A stretch of 64,000 nucleotides of DNA, from assembly GCA_020628645.1 (NCBI GenBank), contig JAHDES010000001.1:62001-126000 (forward strand). The letters run 5' to 3'. Shown one piece after another: positions 35,199 through 41,540 of this stretch; within the stretch, counting starts at the first letter, position 1; the number at the start of each line of letters is the position of its first letter. The stretch is from Saprospiraceae bacterium. Lineage in GTDB: Bacteria > Bacteroidota > Bacteroidia > Chitinophagales > Saprospiraceae. The notes beneath the pieces were generated by a model, which ran no database searches, was not told the origin of the DNA, and saw nothing but the letters and a program-made list of their open reading frames with translations. A program made the translations under genes and the position numbers.

Positions 35199-36248
35199 CT
35201 ATTCTTTTGTTCCAAAGTGTTGCCAGCCTTGTGCTTGGAGTGGGTGAATATTGCCACCTTTCGTATGTAATTTCACACCTTCTTCTTTAGCAACAATTTC
35301 GCCTGCAATATAAATTCCAGGTAAATATTTTACTTTCTCAATATCTTTTGGGTCAATAGTAAACAACAACTCATAGTCCTCTCCCCCACTCAAGGCGCAA
35401 GTAATGGGATCGAGATTAAATTTGATTGCCATCATTTCTGCTTCTGGATGAATGGGTACGCCACTTTCTTCTAAGAAAGCCCCTACATTGGAAGCTTTAC
35501 AAATATGAAATAGTTCAGACGCTAATCCATCTGAAATATCAATCATACTAGTGGGTACTAATTGATTGATGCGTAAAGCATCAATTACATCTTTTCGTGC
35601 CTCAGGTTTGAGTTGGCGCCCCACCAAATAATTTTGACCTTCTAAATCTGTCTTCACCCCTGGATTAGATAGATAAACTTGTTTTTCTCGTTCTAATAAT
35701 TGCAAACCCAAATAAGCCGCCCCCAAATCTCCTGTTAAACAAATTAAATCGCCTACCATTGCGCCATTTCGATACGCTAAATTACCAGAAGAAGCATGTC
35801 CAATAGCAGTGACACTGATAATCAAGCCTTTATTAGAAGAAGTGGTATCTCCTCCTATTAAATCAATATTATAAGCATCGCAAGCTGCGTAGACCCCTTT
35901 ATAAAATTCTTCTAAGGCTTCTACAGAAAACCGATTAGAAATGGCGATAGACATGGTAATCTGTTTAGGAAAAGCATTCATGGCATAGATGTCGGACAAA
36001 TTCACCACTACAGCTTTGTACCCTAAATGTTTTAAGGGCATATACATCAAATCAAAGTGGATGCCCTCTACCAACATATCAGTTGAAATGACTGTATTGT
36101 ATTTACCATTATTTATAACAGCAGCATCGTCTCCAATTCCCATAATGGTGGAGGAATTTTTAGAAGGATGCCCTTTTGTCAAATGTTCAATTAAGCCAAA
36201 TTCTCCTAACTCATTGACATCTGTTCTTTTATTCGTTTGATCAGCCAA
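35199..36248 (-). CDS. thiL: Thiamine-monophosphate kinase
   Basis: ThiL phosphorylates thiamine monophosphate to thiamine diphosphate. The 349-aa protein has the AIR-synthase-type fold with all the ThiL landmarks: MGIGDDAAVI (about 37-46), STDMLVEGIHFDL (about 55-67), VVNLSDIYAM, IGGDTTSS (about 127-134), and the C-terminal ISDGLASEL and LSGGEDYELL. Length is normal. It lies about 100 nt upstream of the TMTC-like gene on the same strand. I saw no TPP riboswitch in the 5' region. A TACTTTTG box at 36296-36303 on the minus strand could be its promoter. Confidence 0.95.
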   Translation of the reverse strand: MADQTNKRTDVNELGEFGLIEHLTKGHPSKNSSTIMGIGDDAAVINNGKYNTVISTDMLVEGIHFDLMYMPLKHLGYKAVVVNLSDIYAMNAFPKQITMSIAISNRFSVEALEEFYKGVYAACDAYNIDLIGGDTTSSNKGLIISVTAIGHASSGNLAYRNGAMVGDLICLTGDLGAAYLGLQLLEREKQVYLSNPGVKTDLEGQNYLVGRQLKPEARKDVIDALRINQLVPTSMIDISDGLASELFHICKASNVGAFLEESGVPIHPEAEMMAIKFNLDPITCALSGGEDYELLFTIDPKDIEKVKYLPGIYIAGEIVAKEEGVKLHTKGGNIHPLQAQGWQHFGTKE

Positions 36249-36313
36249 ATTATTTTAGTATTTGATAAGATTAAATATATTTCTTTACTAAAACCCAAAA
36301 GTACTTATTTCCG

Positions 36314-36344
36314 TTGAATACTTTAGGTAGAAAATGTAAATTTG
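36314..36344 (+). promoter_or_regulatory. Candidate promoter of the zinc metallopeptidase gene
   Basis: TTG at 36314-36316, a 20-nt spacer, then TAAATTTG (36337-36344). This fits the Bacteroidota pattern TTG-N19/20-TAnnTTTG well. It would give a 5' leader of about 130 nt to the ATG at 36481. A reversed TACTTTTG box for thiL lies nearby. Confidence 0.5.
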
Positions 36345-36480
36345 AGCTTGCTGGTTCTTAACTTTTATTTAATAAAGTTGATTTCCTCGAAAAGTGACTT
36401 TTAAAAGAATATTAGGTATAAAGAAATAGATAAAGCTATTAAAATTTAAATCTTATTTAACCGTAAAATTAAAAATAAAA

Positions 36481-37190
36481 TGGGTGGATACTTAGGATAT
36501 ATGATTATCACCGGCATTATGTCTTTAATTGGTGCAGGTATCAGTTCTCGTCTTAAAAGTAAATTCAATCATTATTCAAAGATGGGTATTGCATCAGGTA
36601 TGAGTGGTAAAGATGTCGCTTTGGATATGCTACGTCATTACAATATACATGATGTTAATGTTGTAGAAGGGAAAGGTTTCTTGTCAGACCATTACAATCC
36701 CGGTACAAAAACAATAGCATTAAGTCCTGCCGTATATCAAGGACGATCAATAGCCGCCGCAGCTGTAGCAGCACACGAATGTGGTCATGCCGTACAACAT
36801 GCTACTGCTTATACATGGTTAACGATGCGTTCTGCGATTGTTCCTGTAGTAAGCTTGGCAGCTAAAGCACAACAATTTCTTTTAATGTTTGTCCTAGGTG
36901 CTTTTGGTATGAGTACAGGCAATAGTCCAATTGGGCAGTGGTTATTGTTAGCTACGATTGTTGCATTTGCTGTTACTGCAGCCTTTAGTTTTATTACACT
37001 TCCAGTAGAGTTTGATGCGAGTCGTCGTGCCTTGGTTTGGTTGGATGAAACTGGTACAACAAGAGGAGAAGAGTATGACGGTGCAAAAGATGCCCTTTGG
37101 TGGGCTGCCATGACTTATGTAGCAGCAGCTTTATCAGCACTAGTCATTTTATTGTTCTTAGTAATGCGTTTGCTGAGTCAGCGAAATTAA
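36481..37190 (+). CDS. Neutral zinc metallopeptidase, membrane-bound (YugP-type)
   Basis: The 236-aa protein has an N-terminal membrane helix (about 5-20), then a zinc-peptidase domain with HECGH (His99, Glu100, His103) preceded by a helix of AAAVAA. Further helices follow (about 125-145 and 155-180), with the FDASRRALVWLDETG segment (about 179-193) typical of the family's third-ligand region, and a last helix (about 208-229). The family (pfam Zn_peptidase_2) is widespread, but its substrates are unknown. It stands alone between divergent thiL and a terminator at 37241. Confidence 0.88.
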
Positions 37191-37240
37191 GAATGAATCG
37201 CTTTAATTTGTATTGAAACTACAATTTGTATACATACTTG

Positions 37241-37277
37241 CAAGGGTTCTACTATTTTTTAAGGAGTAGAACCCTTG
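37241..37277 (+). terminator. Rho-independent terminator after the zinc metallopeptidase gene
   Basis: A 13-bp perfect stem (CAAGGGTTCTACT at 37241-37253 with its complement at 37265-37277) has an 11-nt loop and is followed by a T-rich tail (TTGTTTGTT). Confidence 0.85.
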
Positions 37278-37603
37278 TTGTTTGTTCACATCTAATATTT
37301 TTTTTCTAAACATCATTTTTTATTTGACTTATACCACTTTGATAATCAATTCTTTAAAAAATCAATCTAGTACTAAAACACTGACAATCAAACAGATAGA
37401 TTTCCTTAAATAATATCAGCCTAAACTTTCTTCAACTGCTATTTTTTTTATAATTTAGCAGCTGCATATTTTGAGAAAGACCACTACACAAATTTATTAG
37501 TCAACCTCCAGATTTTGGAATGCCGATAACAGTATTCTTTACGCTGTTTTGTGCAATTTTTTATTCTTTTGGTACTAATAATTTGTAAAAGACCCATTAT
37601 TTT
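37278..37603. other. Non-coding stretch before the PIN-like gene
   Basis: About 326 nt, A+T-rich, no ORF of note. I saw no clean promoter box; TAATAATTTG near 37576-37585 only partly fits. Nothing else is recognisable. Confidence 0.35.
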
Positions 37604-38326
37604 ATGTCAAGCCGGAATAAACGATTTGTATTTGTTGAATATGAAGATTTAAAACGCCTCAAATTTAAAAAATTGGAGCGCGTAAGTGACCGCATCTATG
37701 TCCTTGTAGATGCACAAGAAACGAATATCCCCCTAACGCTTGTTTATCAGACCCAACGCCTTGGCAAACGCCTCCGCTGGGTTCCTATCGAAAACCCACA
37801 AGATGAAGATATGTCTTACCATATCGCTTTCATTATGGGGCAACTGCATGAAAAAGCCGATAAAGACATTGAATTTGCTGTACTTTCTAATGATATTATT
37901 CTTGATCCATTAATTGATTTTATCAATCAAGAAGGACGAAATTGTCTTCGTGTAAAACGGAAAAAAACAAGTATTGAAAAAGAAATTACAGAGAGTATAG
38001 AAACCATCAATAAAACGATAGAACCTCCCGTAAAAAAAGTAGAAATTCTCCCCGAAAAGAATACCTTACTTTCTAATATGGAAAATGTAGCGGTCAATGT
38101 AGAAGTAGATATTGAACGAACTTTGATAGAAGAAACAGCTCGCGAAACAGTCAAAAGATTGATTCGATCAGGGAATCGCCCCTCTGATGTAAGTTTATTG
38201 AAAAGTTATATTCTTCTTCACAATCAAGAATTGACTGAAAAAGGAAATATTGACAAAATCATTGAACGTCTGGAAGAGACAAAAGAAATTGTCTTACAAG
38301 ATCAAGATGTCGTGTATAATTTTTAA
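37604..38326 (+). CDS. PIN-like domain protein with an altered active site
   Basis: The 240-aa protein matches a PIN-like (NYN-related) domain family over residues ~1-115: FVFVEYEDL, YVLVDAQETNIPLTLVYQ, GKRLRWVPIENP, SYHIAFIMGQL, FAVLSNDIILDPLIDFIN. By my recollection the family consensus reads D-x-E-N at the first strand, D-F-H-I-A-F, and LSKDxxFDPLI. Here these become Glu12-Tyr-Glu14-Asp15, Ser71-Tyr-His-Ile-Ala-Phe, and Asp97/Asp101 kept. A helical C-terminal part (about 170-240) resembles the domain that usually follows. Nuclease activity is possible but not assured. It converges on the secreted-protein island with a shared terminator. Confidence 0.65.
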   Translation: MSSRNKRFVFVEYEDLKRLKFKKLERVSDRIYVLVDAQETNIPLTLVYQTQRLGKRLRWVPIENPQDEDMSYHIAFIMGQLHEKADKDIEFAVLSNDIILDPLIDFINQEGRNCLRVKRKKTSIEKEITESIETINKTIEPPVKKVEILPEKNTLLSNMENVAVNVEVDIERTLIEETARETVKRLIRSGNRPSDVSLLKSYILLHNQELTEKGNIDKIIERLEETKEIVLQDQDVVYNF

Positions 38327-38344
38327 GGATTTAAACAAATCATA

Positions 38345-38386
38345 AAAAAACTCCCAAGATAACTAGAGTTAACTTAGGAGTTTTTT
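38345..38386. terminator. Bidirectional terminator between convergent genes
   Basis: A long imperfect hairpin: AAAAAACTCC (38345-38354) pairs with GGAGTTTTTT (38377-38386). An inner AAG/CTT and a TAAC/GTTA pairing continue towards the loop, with single mismatches. Six A's before and six T's after the stem make it work in both directions. Confidence 0.8.
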
Positions 38387-38410
38387 AATTAAAGATCACT
38401 AGGAAGTAGA

Positions 38411-39112
38411 TTACTTTCCTAACATAGCAAAAAGAGAAAAAATTCCACCCATTGCTGTACCAGCTACTTCTGCTGCTTCTTCATTACCTGTTAATATTCC
38501 TACTATAGCATGTCCTACAGCATAACCAGCAGCATCTGCTTTAACAAAGTCTGGTGTTGGGATGACTCTCCATGCACGAGCATTGGCATTCCAATATTCA
38601 AGGCTACCTTGACCTACATAAATACATCCTAAAATCATTTCTTTTTCATTTTTTGCAAGAGCTGATCGCTTGACTTCACCACTTAATTTAAGTAAAGCAC
38701 CAACTTCAGCTTTTACTCCGTCTGAAAAATTAGTTTTCGAGAGGATATTATTTGTTTTTTGAACAAATTGAAGAGCAAGAGAGGAAACACCAGTAGATTG
38801 CAATGTTTTGATTACATCTTCATCATAATAGCGGTTCACATTGTTTACTATATTTAGCTTATCATGCTCTTCTTGAGGATAACAGTCAAATCGAGAAGAC
38901 CAATATTTAAAAATTTCTTCATTGAGTACTTCTACAGATTCCAAAGATGAACTGGGCAATTGCTTGAATACATCCAAAAGCGTATTATGTTCTGTTCCTA
39001 AAGTGCTGATTGGAAAATCAGGAATACATGTTCCATTTCCGCCCCCTCCAATTTGGGCATTTAAATTGATTGTTGTAAATAGTGTAAAAAAGAAAATTAT
39101 TATATTTTTCAT
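38411..39112 (-). CDS. Secreted protein with C-terminal glycine-zipper segment, unknown function
   Basis: The preferred start is the ATG at 39112 (MKNIIIFFFTLFTTINLNAQ), a clear signal peptide; an upstream ATG at 39157 adds 15 residues. The mature protein has a Gly-rich N-terminus (QIGGGGNGTC), the HNTLLDVF element, two aromatic elements (FKYWSSRF and LEYWNANARAW) and a C-terminal Ala/Gly segment, DAAGYAVGHAIVGILTG, followed by EEAAEVAGTAMGG. The last ~45 residues are membrane-active-looking. Similar secreted Bacteroidota proteins have, to my recollection, an H-N-xx-L-D start, a YW and a DAAG glycine zipper; none has an assigned role that I know of. Confidence 0.6.
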   Translation of the reverse strand: MKNIIIFFFTLFTTINLNAQIGGGGNGTCIPDFPISTLGTEHNTLLDVFKQLPSSSLESVEVLNEEIFKYWSSRFDCYPQEEHDKLNIVNNVNRYYDEDVIKTLQSTGVSSLALQFVQKTNNILSKTNFSDGVKAEVGALLKLSGEVKRSALAKNEKEMILGCIYVGQGSLEYWNANARAWRVIPTPDFVKADAAGYAVGHAIVGILTGNEEAAEVAGTAMGGIFSLFAMLGK

Positions 39113-39232
39113 GGTGTTTTTTTTTAAAGATTTAGTGATTTGAATTCGAAGTTTCAATGCTTTTTCTCAGATTTGTTAATCTATGAATTCTTTTGTCTAT
39201 AAAATTACTAGCGAAAATATTACAAGAATTAA

Positions 39233-39832
39233 TTAATCACCACAACCACAGGCATGAGATTCCTGAATCATATCATAGGTTTGATACCCAAAATTTAATA
39301 TTGCAGCTGGAGGAATCCAAGAAAGAGCGAATGAACCTACGATTCCTTTAAAGAAATATTCAACTATAACATCTCTAGCACATGGGCCATCACAAGGTGT
39401 TCCATCTAGGGTATTTAAACATAAAAGACCAAATGAAGAATAAGGCGACACAGTATTAAAGGTAAAACTCAACCCATTTAAATCTATATGCTCACCTATC
39501 ATTCTAGCCCACTCTTTCTTTTCAATTCTTTTTGCTTCTGGATATTTTTTAGAAAGCTGTCTGAGATTATCCATGATATTGAATATCATTTTTTGAGAAT
39601 AATCATATGGTGTCTTAAAAAGTGAAGAGTACTCTTTTTTGCTCATTTCTCGATTAACATCAAATTTAATAGAAGACTGCCCAAGTTTTGTTAGTTCAAC
39701 AGCATTTATATACTGTACTGTAAGATTTACACTTTCTTTAAATAGTTTATCATTAGTAATGCGTGAATAATTTTGACTAAATACAGAATAGGAAATACAA
39801 AAAGATAATACTAATAACATTAATTTTTTCAT
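39233..39832 (-). CDS. Secreted protein with C-terminal hydrophobic and Cys-rich end, unknown function
   Basis: Start chosen at the ATG at 39832 (MKKLMLLVLSFCISYSVFSQ), a typical signal peptide; an ATG two codons upstream (39838) is also in frame. The mature part is Lys/Ser/Tyr-rich and helical (MSKKEYSSLFKTPYDYSQ, RQLSKKYPEAKRIEKKEWAR). A Cys-containing stretch (LCLNTLDGTPCDGPCARD) and a hydrophobic segment (FFKGIVGSFALSWIPPAAIL) follow, and it ends ESHACGCGD. Five of its Cys lie in the last 60 residues. It sits about 120 nt upstream of the glycine-zipper gene on the same strand, so they may share a transcript. Confidence 0.55.
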   Translation of the reverse strand: MKKLMLLVLSFCISYSVFSQNYSRITNDKLFKESVNLTVQYINAVELTKLGQSSIKFDVNREMSKKEYSSLFKTPYDYSQKMIFNIMDNLRQLSKKYPEAKRIEKKEWARMIGEHIDLNGLSFTFNTVSPYSSFGLLCLNTLDGTPCDGPCARDVIVEYFFKGIVGSFALSWIPPAAILNFGYQTYDMIQESHACGCGD

Positions 39833-39850
39833 AATCATTTTTTAAATTAG

Positions 39851-39997
39851 TTAATAATTGTAATTCAGTTTAGTGATAGAAACTATTGATAAAGCGCGCT
39901 GATAATGTTGTAAATAATTTCTGTCACAAATATCAGATGGATTTAAAGATGAGCCAATTACACTTTTTGAAGTTTTTTCCTGTTCTAGTATAGCCAT
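39851..39997 (-). CDS. Candidate 48-aa peptide ORF next to the secreted proteins
   Basis: ATG at 39997, stop at 39851. It reads MAILEQEKTSKSVIGSSLNP, then a polar part with one Cys (DICDRNYLQHYQ) and ends KLNYNY. An in-frame ATG further upstream (40033) lies inside the terminator hairpin and is not a plausible start. It ends 12-18 nt before the start of the next secreted-protein gene, so it could be a co-transcribed small peptide. The evidence is only its position and length. Confidence 0.25.
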   Translation of the reverse strand: MAILEQEKTSKSVIGSSLNPSDICDRNYLQHYQRALSIVSITKLNYNY

Positions 39998-40017
39998 ATG
40001 AAGAGAAGAACAACAAA

Positions 40018-40052
40018 AAAAGCTTCTTCCCAAAAAATCAGGAAGAAGCTTT
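40018..40052 (-). terminator. Terminator for the O-methyltransferase gene
   Basis: A 10-bp core stem (AGCTTCTTCC at 40021-40030 with its complement at 40041-40050), extended by A-T pairs, is followed on the minus strand by a T-run. It lies about 190 nt after the methyltransferase stop and just before the small ORF, so it separates this gene from the secreted-protein island. The gap between stop codon and hairpin is A+T-rich and holds no gene. Confidence 0.75.
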
Positions 40053-40243
40053 AAAACCCTTATTTTATTGCTTTTAAGGTAATTTATTCCCTTAAATCCA
40101 CTAGTGATGGATGAGAATCGAATGATTGCTTAATAGAAAATACATTATCTATAATATAGGTAATCATCTAAATTCGATTACACTTTTTCTAATTTTTTCA
40201 TGAATCACTTCATTTTCAAAGGTATTTTTTAGTAAAAAACAAT

Positions 40244-40885
40244 CTATCCAATATACTCACTCAATTCCGAACCTCCTTTATCATCATAAATACGACGCGT
40301 TTTATACTTGTGAGGATTAGAATTAATATAATTCAAAAAAGGTTGAGCACTTTTGAAGGAAGCATTATCCGTGTAGATAATTGTCCCTTTTTTAAATTTC
40401 GGCTCTAATAATTTAAGCAAGGGCAAATACAAGTCATTCCAGCCATCTAAGAGCAAGAAATCAATCCCATCTGCTACATCATATTTAAGCGTTTCTAAAG
40501 CATCGCCTTCTCGTAAATCAATGTAATCCGACAATTGCGCTTTATCAAAATTCGCTTGTGCCACTTTACATTTATTGGGGAGTAGTTCGGTCGTAATGAC
40601 TCGCCCATTGGTTTCCTTTGCAGCGGCTGCCAAATAAAGGGTGGAAATTCCAAAGGATGTTCCAAATTCTACAATGTGTTTCGCTTTATTTTTTACCAAT
40701 AAATTGTAAATATATTCCCCTTGTTGTTGTGAAATGGCAATATAGACATCCTTCATATCTGCTGGTTGAAGCTTACGAAAGATTCCTTTTGACATCCCTT
40801 TCAATATTTTAGGGAATTCATTATTAGATTCGGTATGCAATTCATCTAAGGTATGGAGAACGGTTTGATCTGAAATATTATACAT
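40244..40885 (-). CDS. Class I SAM-dependent O-methyltransferase-like protein
   Basis: The 213-aa protein has a Rossmann methyltransferase fold: HIVEFGTSFGISTLYLAAAA (motif I, about residues 69-88), VITTELLPNK (motif II, about 95-104), REGDALETL, and DFLLLDGWN with the acidic DG pair. The C-terminal part ends GSELSEYIG. It resembles the O-methyltransferase family 3 (catechol/caffeoyl-CoA-type) in size and fold, but the substrate cannot be told. It is divergent from an HxlR-type regulator, with about 146 nt between starts, and may be its target. Confidence 0.8.
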   Translation of the reverse strand: MYNISDQTVLHTLDELHTESNNEFPKILKGMSKGIFRKLQPADMKDVYIAISQQQGEYIYNLLVKNKAKHIVEFGTSFGISTLYLAAAAKETNGRVITTELLPNKCKVAQANFDKAQLSDYIDLREGDALETLKYDVADGIDFLLLDGWNDLYLPLLKLLEPKFKKGTIIYTDNASFKSAQPFLNYINSNPHKYKTRRIYDDKGGSELSEYIG

Positions 40886-40970
40886 AAAGTTTTATTTGTA
40901 AATTAATTGTATTTATACCACAAATTTCACACCTTTGTCTATATAAAACAAGTAGTTATAATTAAATTAC

Positions 40971-40992
40971 ATAGTCATTATTTTTAGACTAT
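40971..40992. promoter_or_regulatory. Candidate HxlR operator (inverted repeat)
   Basis: ATAGTC (40971-40976) pairs with GACTAT (40987-40992) across a 10-nt A+T-rich spacer in the divergent methyltransferase/HxlR intergenic region. This resembles the TAGT...ACTA-type dyads reported for HxlR/DUF24 regulators. A second dyad, TTATTGA (40992-40998) with TCAATAA (41002-41008), abuts it. Confidence 0.4.
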
Positions 40993-41031
40993 TATTGATT
41001 GTCAATAAATTACAAACAAACTAATTTTCTG

Positions 41032-41364
41032 ATGGCTGAAAAAAAATCAATGACACTAGAAGATTGTCCCGTTACATTTACGATGCGTAAGATTGGTGGC
41101 AAATGGAAACCCATTATTTTATTCTTAATTTCTAATGGAGAAAATCGTTTTGGAAAGCTACAACGGGGCATAGAGGGCATCAGTAAACAAATGCTCACTA
41201 AGCAATTACGAGAATTAGAAGCAGACGGCATTTTAAAACGAACCATTTATGCAGAAATACCGCCTAGAGTGGAGTATTTCATCACCGAATTAGGAGCATC
41301 CTTAATGCCAATCATTGTTTGTATGAAAGATTGGGGCGAAGTGAATATGGGATCAAATAGCTAA
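41032..41364 (+). CDS. HxlR (DUF24) family winged-helix transcriptional regulator
   Basis: Start chosen at the ATG at 41032 (MAEKKSMTLEDCP); an in-frame TTG at 40999 is less likely. The ~110-aa protein has the family signature: an N-terminal Cys in EDCPVTF, then MRKIGGKWKPIILF, the winged helix GKLQRGIEGISKQMLTKQLRELEADGILKR, and YFITELGASLMPII. The N-terminal Cys is the one that senses electrophiles or thiol stress in some family members. It is divergent from the methyltransferase gene. A dyad upstream of the start may be its operator. Confidence 0.88.
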   Translation: MAEKKSMTLEDCPVTFTMRKIGGKWKPIILFLISNGENRFGKLQRGIEGISKQMLTKQLRELEADGILKRTIYAEIPPRVEYFITELGASLMPIIVCMKDWGEVNMGSNS

Positions 41365-41397
41365 CCTTTTTGTTTTAAATTTAAAAATAATCAAATT

Positions 41398-41428
41398 TTT
41401 GTTTTAATTACAAAATTTCGTATCTTTA
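41398..41428 (+). promoter_or_regulatory. Candidate promoter of the topoisomerase IV subunit A gene
   Basis: TTTG at 41398-41401, a 19-nt spacer, then TATCTTTA (41421-41428). This is one base off the TAnnTTTG consensus at ideal spacing. It would give a leader of about 105 nt to the ATG at 41541. Confidence 0.5.
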
Positions 41429-41540
41429 CAAACTTTCGACCATCAATAAAATAATAGCTAAAATAGTATCTTTGGACTTTAGTGATAAGTTCAAACTAGA
41501 TTTCATCACTATTTCTAGAGACGAAAATTGTAAGATAAAT

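Noticed and set aside
36249-36480. TPP riboswitch upstream of thiL
   Set aside because: I found no THI-box-like core (CUGAGA, then ACCUGA) in the leader on the minus strand.
39998-40033. Upstream extension of the 48-aa ORF
   Set aside because: That start lies inside the terminator hairpin of the methyltransferase gene.
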